Part shown: positions 25,709 through 33,626 of the stretch, one piece after another
How positions within the stretch are numbered: position 1 is the stretch's first letter
Layout: every line of letters starts with the position of its first letter
Source: DLAJ01 sp023663615
GTDB taxonomy: Bacteria; Bacillota; Clostridia; Lachnospirales; Lachnospiraceae
NCBI GenBank assembly: GCA_023663615.1
Contig: JAMPHA010000002.1
Coordinates: 62,001-126,000 of the forward strand
DNA length: 64,000 bases
Direction of reading: 5' to 3'
Notes under the pieces: generated by a model
What the model saw: only the letters and a program-made list of their open reading frames with translations
What the model was told of the DNA's origin: nothing
Databases searched by the model: none
Program-made: the position numbers and the translations under genes

Positions 25709-27274
25709 ATGAATAATCCGGAAACATTTTTCCAAACAGTCAGGCAAAAAATAAAGCCGTCCTGGGTGACGGTTTTTGTCAGCGTGTTCCTATCCGGACT
25801 GCTTGCGCATGCCTATGCGTTCTTCAATTATATTCCAAACTGGGATAGTGTCATCAGTTACTACTCCGATCAGAATACGATCCACCTTGGACGCTGTTTT
25901 CTGACGATTGCCTGCGGAATCAGTTCCTACTATGATCTATCCTGGCTCAATGGGTTTTTGTCACTCTGTTATCTCACGATCAGCGCCATTCTGATCTGCG
26001 AACTGCTCCAAATCAAAAAAAACAGCTCGCTTGTCCTCTTTGGTGCGCTTCTTGCGGCATTCCCCTCTGTAACGAGCACATTCGGTTATCTGTATACAGC
26101 GGACGGCTACATGCTTGCCATGCTCTGCATGACACTTGCAATTTACCTCACCTTGAAGCATCGTTTCGGTTTTCTTCCCGGCGCGCTTCTTCTGATGTTT
26201 GGCTTCGGCTGTTATCAGGCGTATATTACCTTTGCCGCCATGCTCGTGATCGTCTATAGTTTAGACGAGCTGCTGCACCGCGATACACCGCTTTCCACGC
26301 TTGGCTTTCAATGGCTGCGCGCACTTCTCTGCGCAGTTCTGGGGTATGCGCTTTATGCCGTCGTCAATCGGATTCTTTTGGCAATACAGCATGTCACGCT
26401 CGCCGATTATCAGGGAGTCAGCGCTTTGGGCGGCTCAGGCAGCGGCTTTGCCCCTTTGACTGCGGCAAAACAATGCCTGGTTGACTTTGCCTACTTTTTT
26501 ACCGGATCGCTTGACCGCATGAATGCATATTCCATTTTGAATCTCTGCATGCTGGCTCTGCTCCTCTTCGACGCGGCCGCCCGCATCGTCAGACGCAGGC
26601 TCTGGCGCTCGCCTGCACGGCTTTGCTTCGTTTTGCTGTTTGCGCTTCTCATTCCTTTTGCGTGCTACGCGATTTATTTTTTAACTCCCGACGTATCCTA
26701 CCACATGTTAATGCAGGGCAGTCTCTACTTCGTCTATATATTGCTGCTTATTTTGTATGATCGCGCCCAAACGGCGGGCGCTCCGCCTGCGTCTGACAGG
26801 CAGCCGCAAAAGGCGGCGGGTGTCGTCTGGCAATGGCTGTGCGTTATCGTATGCGCACTGCTCGTATACCAGTTTATTTTGACCGCCAACATCTGTTATC
26901 GGACACAGGAAACAAGCGTATCCCGCTCCATGAATGAGATCGCGCGTCTTGCTGACAGGATTGCGGCTGATCCATCCCTGCGGGAATGCGATACGATCGC
27001 CGTAATCGGCACGCGCGCCGGAAACGACAGGGTTTCTCTCAATCTGCCGCCCGACATGACCGGATTTTCGGACGGCTATATTATGACACACGCGTTGCAC
27101 TACAGTCTGCTTCTCGAACGTTATCACGGGCTCTCCTTTTCCCCGATGGATGATGAACAGCTGCCCTCACTTTCGGAAAACGACATTGTGCGCGATATGC
27201 CATGCTACCCGGAAGACGGATATATCCGTGCCGTGTCAGGAACGCTGGTCATTAAATTTTCTGATGAACCGTAA
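25709..27274 (+). CDS. GtrII-like membrane glucosyltransferase
   Basis: 521 residues with about ten membrane helices. Motifs match the Glucos_trans_II/GtrII group: NYIPNWDSVISYYSDQNT after the first helix, GRCFLTIACGI, FGYLYTADGYMLAMLCM, and FGFGCYQAYITFA. These GT-C proteins take glucose from a polyprenyl-phosphate carrier and decorate a polysaccharide on the outer face of the membrane. A soluble C-terminal part of about 140 residues is present. AAAAAGGAG lies 5 bases before the ATG. It follows the GT8 gene closely and could use the carrier made by the GT2 at 17324-18268. Confidence 0.82.
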   Translation: MNNPETFFQTVRQKIKPSWVTVFVSVFLSGLLAHAYAFFNYIPNWDSVISYYSDQNTIHLGRCFLTIACGISSYYDLSWLNGFLSLCYLTISAILICELLQIKKNSSLVLFGALLAAFPSVTSTFGYLYTADGYMLAMLCMTLAIYLTLKHRFGFLPGALLLMFGFGCYQAYITFAAMLVIVYSLDELLHRDTPLSTLGFQWLRALLCAVLGYALYAVVNRILLAIQHVTLADYQGVSALGGSGSGFAPLTAAKQCLVDFAYFFTGSLDRMNAYSILNLCMLALLLFDAAARIVRRRLWRSPARLCFVLLFALLIPFACYAIYFLTPDVSYHMLMQGSLYFVYILLLILYDRAQTAGAPPASDRQPQKAAGVVWQWLCVIVCALLVYQFILTANICYRTQETSVSRSMNEIARLADRIAADPSLRECDTIAVIGTRAGNDRVSLNLPPDMTGFSDGYIMTHALHYSLLLERYHGLSFSPMDDEQLPSLSENDIVRDMPCYPEDGYIRAVSGTLVIKFSDEP

Positions 27275-27388
27275 TTCCACAGACAATCTCCCTCGCGGTA
27301 AATCCACATGCTCATTTCCGCGCGGATCGATCTTCCTCTGCACTGCATCATTATGAACGCCTTGAACGATAGTGCACCCGTACGTCCT

Positions 27389-29686
27389 CTAAGGACAGCC
27401 CTGCCCTTGCTCCTGCTCCATCAAATATCCATACTCTCCCCAAAAACCGGGCGTCATGTTCCGCTCCATTTTTTCGTATTCCATGCGGACCGATCGCAGC
27501 ACATGCTCCATGCGAAGCGGCCGCTTCTCATAAACGGCGCAGATGCAGGCGTTCTGGATGACATTCTTGATCACGCCCCCACTGAAAGCAAACTGCTCCG
27601 CCAGATAATCCGTGTCGATCTCCTCCCGCGGCAGCGACGGCGTAAGCACGCTTTCCCACATCCGTTTCCGCATCGCCGCATCCGGCTCCTGATATTTCAA
27701 AACATACTTGATCCGGCGCAAAAACGCCTTATCAATATGTTGATAAAAATTCGTCGCCAGAATCACAACACCGTCAAACTGCTCCATTTTTTGAAGCAGA
27801 TAGGACACCTCCATATTCGCATAGCGGTCTTTCCCCTCCGTGACCTCGCCCCTTTTCGCGAACAACGCGTCCGCTTCGTCAAAAAACAATACCATGTTTG
27901 TTTTTGCGGCAAAATCAAAGACTTGTTCCAGATGCTTTTCCGTCTCTCCGATATATTTGTCCATAATATGGGACAGATCAACCTGATAGAGCGGCATCCC
28001 GATCTCATGCGCCAACCCGTGCGCCGTCATCGTCTTTCCGGTACCGGGCGGCCCCGCGAGCAGGAGAGACACGCTCCTGCCATACGGATACTGACGTGCA
28101 AGTCCCCACTCCTCATAAATCCGATACCTCTGCAGCGCGCCGCAGCAGATTTCCTCTAATCTTCTTTTCATCTGCCCCGATACGATCAGATTGGAAAGTT
28201 CCACAGACGGTCTGATCACGGTTCCCAGCTTCTGCGTTTCCTCGGCGCAGAGAATCCGACAGCAAATATCGGTAAGGCTCGCTGCACAATTGTCCGGCGG
28301 CCGATCGCCCCCGTTCCCTGCATCCATACCTTCGTCTTCATGTAGAACAGGAACCTTCCCACTCCGTCCGCTCTCCCACTCGCCGACTGCTCGTGCGATC
28401 TCGACCGCGTTGAGTCTGTACAGAACTGAACATTGTTCAATATCTTCTTCCATGCCGTATTGCTCTGCAAATCCGCTCCATACGCGCATCCGCTGTTCCC
28501 TGGACAGCGGCGTCAGTTCAATTCGGACAATCCTGACGCGCAGAAGTTCGATCCGATCCGCACCTGCTGCGGCTGACGGGCGTGCCATGATGTCATCCCG
28601 GTCATTTGCGGCGGAAAGCTCCGCGATCCGCTCTTTGCCATTCGCGGCGGAAAACTCTGCAATCCGCTCTTTGCCATTCGCGGCGGAAAACTCCAACGCA
28701 TCCTCCGTGCAGAGGATCACGGTAATTCCCGCTTCCAAAAAAGCACGCGCCGCACGCAGCAGCTCCTCCGCCGTCTCCTCCTGCTTTGACGCTCCGTGTT
28801 CCTGTTCTGACGCCCCTTGTTCCTCTTTTCGGATACAGACCATGCAATCATGCAAAAAAGCCCTGCGAAGTATCCGCATCCGTCGATATTCCTCATCTTC
28901 TCCATCCCCGCAGATCTGATCCGCCTGCACAAAAAGCACATCGTTTCCCATCCGTTTTGCGATATGCTTTACCAGAAAGCGCTTCCCGCCCCTGCCGCAA
29001 ATATGCAGGATCACATTTCCCTCTCCGAGCAGGTCCGCCCCCTGCCCGGCAAGTTCTTCCCGGATATACATTGGATGCAGGCTGCTTTCGTGACAAAACC
29101 GCTCTGTCTCTTCTTCCCAGACGCCGTTCCATGCGGGATCGCCGGCAAGATAAAAGATCAGTTCATGATCCGCCTCAATATTGGCATAGCCGATCGGATT
29201 CTTTTTTTCCACGCAAAAGGCACACCGCAGCCGCTCCCAATTCTTCCTGACCTCTGCATAATCCGGACAAAGCTCCCCGCAGATCTCAAAAGCAAGCTGG
29301 AGTGTCGCACGGTTCCCGGTATAATAATTCAGATATGCCGCAAACTCCGTCATCAGCGTCGCGGCAAGCGCTAAATCAACGGCAGTTTTTAAGACGGCGT
29401 CCTCTTTTCCGCCCGATAGCTTATAGAGAAACGCTTCGTAACGCGCCTCCTCCTTCGATGGCTCCCACTCCGCCGGCGGCTCATGCTCCGACCGCTCCTC
29501 CTGTCTGAACAACTCATGCTCCGACCGCCTCCGCTCTGCGCCCGATCCGGTTCCCCGGACATTTCCGCTCTGCACGAACGTTTCCAGATAGGGAAAGCGC
29601 GCGAAGCTGTCCTGCCTGCCTGTCTTTTCCATATGATCATAAACCCGCAGGATCACCTGCCGGATCCTTTTTTCCAGATAGCGCAA
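27389..29686 (-). CDS. eCIS AAA+ ATPase (Afp15-like)
   Basis: 765 residues from a TTG start with GGAGG 6 bases upstream. A long N-terminal region of about 500 residues precedes a single AAA+ module: Walker A GPPGTGKTMTAHG (about 543-555), Walker B VLFFDEADALF (about 600-611), sensor-1 ILATNFYQHID and sensor-2-like AFLRRIKYVL. ATPases of this class are signature genes of extracellular contractile injection systems and are thought to aid assembly or sheath recycling. A 12-residue repeat EFSAANGKERIA occurs nearly three times around residues 330-362, encoded by 36-base repeats. It is the last gene of the minus-strand cluster. Confidence 0.88.
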   Translation of the reverse strand: MRYLEKRIRQVILRVYDHMEKTGRQDSFARFPYLETFVQSGNVRGTGSGAERRRSEHELFRQEERSEHEPPAEWEPSKEEARYEAFLYKLSGGKEDAVLKTAVDLALAATLMTEFAAYLNYYTGNRATLQLAFEICGELCPDYAEVRKNWERLRCAFCVEKKNPIGYANIEADHELIFYLAGDPAWNGVWEEETERFCHESSLHPMYIREELAGQGADLLGEGNVILHICGRGGKRFLVKHIAKRMGNDVLFVQADQICGDGEDEEYRRMRILRRAFLHDCMVCIRKEEQGASEQEHGASKQEETAEELLRAARAFLEAGITVILCTEDALEFSAANGKERIAEFSAANGKERIAELSAANDRDDIMARPSAAAGADRIELLRVRIVRIELTPLSREQRMRVWSGFAEQYGMEEDIEQCSVLYRLNAVEIARAVGEWESGRSGKVPVLHEDEGMDAGNGGDRPPDNCAASLTDICCRILCAEETQKLGTVIRPSVELSNLIVSGQMKRRLEEICCGALQRYRIYEEWGLARQYPYGRSVSLLLAGPPGTGKTMTAHGLAHEIGMPLYQVDLSHIMDKYIGETEKHLEQVFDFAAKTNMVLFFDEADALFAKRGEVTEGKDRYANMEVSYLLQKMEQFDGVVILATNFYQHIDKAFLRRIKYVLKYQEPDAAMRKRMWESVLTPSLPREEIDTDYLAEQFAFSGGVIKNVIQNACICAVYEKRPLRMEHVLRSVRMEYEKMERNMTPGFWGEYGYLMEQEQGQGCP
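28603..28700. repeat. 36-bp in-frame repeat in the AAA+ ATPase gene
   Basis: The segment encoding EFSAANGKERIA is present in two near-identical copies and a third divergent one (ELSAANDRDD). The period is 36 bases. Confidence 0.8.
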
Positions 29687-29764
29687 TCCGCCCCTCCATT
29701 CTTAACTTCACGTTTCAGACCAACCTGTCTGCCACCGTTGTCCCAGCGCCGCGGCAGACCATTC

Positions 29765-31582
29765 TCAGCCTAGCTCTTCAAACCAGACCCGTTCTTCCTG
29801 TTCCTCTCCCGCCAGAATTTGATCGCAGAGTCTTAAATACTCCCGCGCCGCGGCATCTCCGCGGCACTGCCTCAACACATCAATAAACGCCTCGCGTGAC
29901 TCCCGGTAATTCTGCTTTGTAAAAAGAAGAACCCCCCGCTCGAAATCCGTCTTTGTGCGCCGCTTTTCCCTGCGCCCGGAATCCGCATCCCCGTCAAAGA
30001 CGTCATAAACGCCTTCCAGACGCTCTGACGCGGAAATCCTCAAATATCCGAGAAAACGGACATGGTAACGCCCTGTAAAATCCTCGATCTGCGCCGCAGC
30101 GCTCCTTCCGATCAGAACAGACGCCTGATATTTTTTTCCGACCCGCATCAAAAACGCCGCGATCCTGCCCTGCTCGGAAATGCTGATGACATCCATGCGC
30201 GCCTCATGTCCCGCGACTCCGACCATCACCTGCCCTTTTACGATTCCCGCCGCAATCCGTTCTCCCTGCCCGTTAAGCCTTCTCCCCGCCAAAAGCGCCG
30301 CCTCCAGCGCATCCTGCGCAGACTCCCGAAAAAAAGAATACACACCCGCCTGCGCAAAACTCCACGCCGCGCCGCCCTGTTTTGCCACGGCTGGAACCGT
30401 CTGCGCGAGCATATCGTTGATATAGCAAAACGTCTGCTTCGACGATAATTCCGGCAAAATACGCCCCGCCCCCTCCGGCTCCATCGCAAGCACCGTCAGA
30501 TCGACATCTGCCTGGTCGCCAAGCCGGAAGTCCACAATGCTTTTTTTATGCAATATCTCAAAAATACCGGGCGGGATCAGCTTCTGATAGGCGCGGTTCA
30601 ATTCCTCCATCTCCCCGAAATGCCGCCCGATACTGTCCGCCATGCGGTTAAAAGCGCGCGCGATCTCCCCCAGCTCGTCCCGCCTGCCGTCGGAAACCCG
30701 CACCCCGGATTCTCCCTCGCCAAGCTTTTGCACGCCGCGCTTCAAACGCCGGATCGCGCGTACCATATCCGCCTGCACAAATAGGAGCACAAGCGCCGTT
30801 GACGCCGCCACGATGAACAGGATCATGCGCACGACCTCATCCAGGCTGCGCCGGATCCTCTCCCGCATATCGTCCTCCGTCTTGTCCGCTCCGACGACGG
30901 CAACGCTGTTCCCCTGCGCATCCTTGATCGGATAATATGCAGAGATCAAAAACCATTCTTTCCGCGCATGTTCGTCCGCGCTCTCGCTTTCGTCACGTTC
31001 CCGCCTGCCATCCGCCTCTCTGCTGTCTCCGCTCTCCTCCGCTTCGCTCCCGTTCCCGCTCTCCGTGTCTTCCTCCGCCGCCGTCATCCTTGTCCAGTCC
31101 ATCTCCCTGCTTCTTTCGCCCGACTCATAAGTCTCGCGGATGTACCGCGACGCGTAATCCGCATAGTCCTCCATTTCCATGCCGAGACTCTTCACGTCCT
31201 CTACGGACGCGTCGGCAAACCAGACTGCCGTTTCCATTCCCAGCTCATTCTGCCCCGTCGGATAAATGATATAGAGCGACTCCAATTCAAAGCGTTCCCG
31301 CATTTCCTGCATTCCCGCCAAAGCATGTTGATAGCGTTCATCCGGGATGCCGCTTTGCACATAGCCGTGAATTTCCTCCGCGCCGACGCCGAGCGCTTCT
31401 AAATACTCCGCCGCCATTTCCGCAATGTCCGCCAGATTTTCATTATAATACTCCGTGTAAATCTCGTTGATGATGCCTTTCATACTGATGACCGCCGCAC
31501 CTGCTATCACGCTCCCGAATAAAATAAAAATACATGTCAGCTTTGCGCGAAGCCCGAACCGGAAATGAATCTCCTTTTTCAT
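29765..31582 (-). CDS. Cache-HAMP receptor with degenerate nucleotidyl-cyclase domain
   Basis: 605 residues from the ATG at 31582 (AGGAGG 9 bases upstream). Order: membrane helix (about 14-34); extracellular sensor (about 35-248) ending in ISAYYPIKDAQGNSVAVVGA, typical of Cache domains, with an acidic insert; second helix (about 249-269); HAMP (about 270-322, with DELGEIARAFNRMADSI); a class III cyclase-like domain (about 350-530); and a helical tail (about 535-600) that could be TPR-like. The cyclase domain lacks the usual metal-binding Asp (LTVLAMEPEG), the GD pair (AQAGVYSFF) and the Asn/Arg motif, so it is probably inactive and serves as a sensor output or scaffold. Its stop-start spacing with the DUF4280 gene places it inside the eCIS operon. 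Confidence 0.85.
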   Translation of the reverse strand: MKKEIHFRFGLRAKLTCIFILFGSVIAGAAVISMKGIINEIYTEYYNENLADIAEMAAEYLEALGVGAEEIHGYVQSGIPDERYQHALAGMQEMRERFELESLYIIYPTGQNELGMETAVWFADASVEDVKSLGMEMEDYADYASRYIRETYESGERSREMDWTRMTAAEEDTESGNGSEAEESGDSREADGRRERDESESADEHARKEWFLISAYYPIKDAQGNSVAVVGADKTEDDMRERIRRSLDEVVRMILFIVAASTALVLLFVQADMVRAIRRLKRGVQKLGEGESGVRVSDGRRDELGEIARAFNRMADSIGRHFGEMEELNRAYQKLIPPGIFEILHKKSIVDFRLGDQADVDLTVLAMEPEGAGRILPELSSKQTFCYINDMLAQTVPAVAKQGGAAWSFAQAGVYSFFRESAQDALEAALLAGRRLNGQGERIAAGIVKGQVMVGVAGHEARMDVISISEQGRIAAFLMRVGKKYQASVLIGRSAAAQIEDFTGRYHVRFLGYLRISASERLEGVYDVFDGDADSGRREKRRTKTDFERGVLLFTKQNYRESREAFIDVLRQCRGDAAAREYLRLCDQILAGEEQEERVWFEELG

Positions 31583-31595
31583 CGACATGTTCCTC

Positions 31596-31985
31596 CTACG
31601 GCACCAACACAGTCCCATTGCCCGGATTTGTGATCTGAATGGTGCCGCCCCACATACAGACTGCCTTACTGTCTGCGTTCAGCACCGGCTTATTTGCCGC
31701 GAGCACCGTCGGCGTCCCCGGCATCCACGGCGCTATGACCGCGGGAACGCACGGCATCGGCGTCAATACGCCGAGCGCTGCCGCTGTTGCCGCCGCAACC
31801 TGCGGATTCGCGATCGAGCTGCACATGCCGAACGGCAGAATATTTTTAAGCGGAACATAGTCCATGATCGTCGCCATCGGCACCCCGCCCGCAAGCACTC
31901 TGTTTTCCGGGGTGACGATCAGCGCCGACGGCGCCGCGCCGAAGCTGCACGCGCACATCGCCCCCGCACATACACAAAATCCCAT
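31596..31985 (-). CDS. DUF4280 PAAR-like spike-tip protein
   Basis: 129 residues from the ATG at 31985 (GGTGGGG about 7 bases upstream). It is rich in Cys, Gly, Ala and Pro, starting MGFCVCAGAMCACSFG, with PFGMCSSIANPQVAAATAA and CVPAVIAPWMPGTPTVL. This is the layout of DUF4280 (PAAR-like) proteins, which form the metal-stabilised tip on the central spike of contractile injection systems (Afp10 role). The stop codon is embedded in the ribosome site of the Cache-HAMP gene. No C-terminal toxin extension is present. Confidence 0.88.
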   Translation of the reverse strand: MGFCVCAGAMCACSFGAAPSALIVTPENRVLAGGVPMATIMDYVPLKNILPFGMCSSIANPQVAAATAAALGVLTPMPCVPAVIAPWMPGTPTVLAANKPVLNADSKAVCMWGGTIQITNPGNGTVLVP

Positions 31986-32030
31986 TTTGATTCCCCACCA
32001 ATCCCGATACGCCGTCATCCACACGGCGCG

Positions 32031-33032
32031 TCAAAAATCCATCTTTTTCGTCTCTCCGCACGCTGCAAAGAAACGATGCTCTTTTATGCCGTCCGCCGTC
32101 TCCACGCGGCAGAGCATGTCACATCCCGTCTGCGCAGGCGCTTTTCCACCGGAATCGGGGGCCCTATCCTCCGCAACGCGGTAATGTCCACCTGCCGGGA
32201 CATCACTTGCCGCACCCTTGTCCGTTCGGAATGCAAAAAAATAAGTTTCCTCCCGCTCTTCCGTCTTTTGCATCCGCGCCGGATACAGCCGCGCCGTTCT
32301 CCTGTCGAAGTTTCCGGTCATGGGTGCGGACAGGCGGTAACGCCCGGCCTCCCCGCTCTCCGCGTCACTAAACAAAATAAACTCTCCGCACCCGCCGCAG
32401 GCTGCGCCTGCTTCTATGTAGAATAATCCGCCCGCCAGGCTGGTCTGTTCCCCCCGATACACGCAGATCCACTCCTCCCCCGCATGATAATCCTCCGCGA
32501 GCCGTAAGCTGCTTTTCTTTTGTAAAAGCGCCGCACGCAGGCAGCAATGTTCGGAAAGCCGCCCTGCCAGCCGTATCGTCTGCGCCGGAAACGGATAGGA
32601 CACATCCGGATTCATGCGGACCGTGATCACGGGACTTTTCGGAGCGCTGAAACCGACAGGCACATGCACTACCGCCTCCTGATACCCGCGCCCCTTGAGC
32701 CGCACGGTCAGCGCGTCCTCTTTTTCCGGCGGCGGACTTTCCTGTCCCGGACAAAAATGCCTTCCCTGTGAAAAAACAAAAAAACCGTCCCGCTTCCTCA
32801 TCGGCGGACGCGCCCCGTCAACCTCCGCGGTAAAGTCCCGCGCAAGGATCGGTCTGTCCGTAAACCCATCCACCGGCAGCACGGCAAGCATGCAGCAGAT
32901 CCGTCCGACGCTTCGCATTCCTGCGCAGTTGTCCGTTCCGCCTTCTTTTTTCTCTTTTGCATTGCTTTCTTCATATTCTTTCATGGTATCTTCCACGCAC
33001 TGGTTCCCGTCATTCCCCGCATATCCGCTCAC
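32031..33032 (-). CDS. Unknown eCIS protein with beta-domain (333 aa)
   Basis: From a GTG at 33032 that overlaps the DUF4255 stop by 4 bases; an ATG at 32984 is an alternative. Near residues 45-130 a segment (LPVDGFTDRPILARDFTAEV, later LTVRLKGRGYQEAVVHVPVG) reads like a carboxypeptidase-regulatory or other Ig-like beta fold. The remainder is beta-rich with scattered Cys (GAACGGCGEF, then CDMLCR). No signal peptide or membrane helix is clear. In some eCIS clusters a regulatory-like protein follows the DUF4255 gene, so a structural or cargo-adaptor role is plausible but not shown. Confidence 0.6.
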   Translation of the reverse strand: MSGYAGNDGNQCVEDTMKEYEESNAKEKKEGGTDNCAGMRSVGRICCMLAVLPVDGFTDRPILARDFTAEVDGARPPMRKRDGFFVFSQGRHFCPGQESPPPEKEDALTVRLKGRGYQEAVVHVPVGFSAPKSPVITVRMNPDVSYPFPAQTIRLAGRLSEHCCLRAALLQKKSSLRLAEDYHAGEEWICVYRGEQTSLAGGLFYIEAGAACGGCGEFILFSDAESGEAGRYRLSAPMTGNFDRRTARLYPARMQKTEEREETYFFAFRTDKGAASDVPAGGHYRVAEDRAPDSGGKAPAQTGCDMLCRVETADGIKEHRFFAACGETKKMDF

Positions 33033-33610
33033 GCCTGCCGCCCCGCCTTCTCATCAATCTCATAGGATAATTCCGTGACGCGCCGTACCGCTCTCTCTTT
33101 CTCGGAAGCGATCTCGATCGGTCCGATCTCATAAAATAACGACGTTTTATAACAACCGTCCGGCACATGACAGATCCGCTGTTTTTCCTCCATCATCAAA
33201 TTCTGCAGAACGATCTGGCAGACCGGCTCTCCCCCATCCGTACCCTCCAAACCGGAAAAATCAAGAACCGCCGCATCCTTCATCGTCTGCATGATCTTTC
33301 CAAGCATCAGCGCCTCCTCTTTTGCCCGATATTGCAGGTCTCCCGTGGAGCGCGCCGTGATCATGTAATAAAGATTTACATAGGCGGACGGATATTTCTG
33401 CCTTCTGGCGTCGATCGTCACCATCTCGTGCCGGTTCATCTGCATACATTCCCGTATATCGTAAAGCCACACGCCTACCGTAAAATCCCCCGCTTCCTGC
33501 GGTTCACACAATCCGATCTGCGCGGGGTGCCCGACAATCTCCGGCACCATAGCGGACTGTAAGAGCGCGACCAGCAGCTCCCCTGTCTGTGCGATCCCCG
33601 TATATCTCAT
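33029..33610 (-). CDS. DUF4255 tail-terminator/cap protein (Afp16-like)
   Basis: 193 residues from the ATG at 33610 with GGGGAGA 5 bases upstream. A longer in-frame reading from 33802 begins with a low-complexity Arg/Ser/Lys run and was rejected. DUF4255 features are GVWLYDIRECMQMNRHEM near residue 50, YPSAYVNLYYMITARSTGDL, and the C-terminal YKTSLFYEIGPIEIASEKE. This family caps the tube-sheath and sets or ends its length in Afp/PVC particles. It overlaps the next gene by 4 bases, showing translational coupling. Confidence 0.9.
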   Translation of the reverse strand: MRYTGIAQTGELLVALLQSAMVPEIVGHPAQIGLCEPQEAGDFTVGVWLYDIRECMQMNRHEMVTIDARRQKYPSAYVNLYYMITARSTGDLQYRAKEEALMLGKIMQTMKDAAVLDFSGLEGTDGGEPVCQIVLQNLMMEEKQRICHVPDGCYKTSLFYEIGPIEIASEKERAVRRVTELSYEIDEKAGRQA

Positions 33611-33626
33611 GCGCTTCTCTCCCCAA

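Noticed and set aside
27308..28919. Long plus-strand open frames opposite the AAA+ ATPase gene
   Set aside because: They are Arg/His/Ser-rich with no recognisable domain and mirror a gene with clear Walker motifs on the minus strand.
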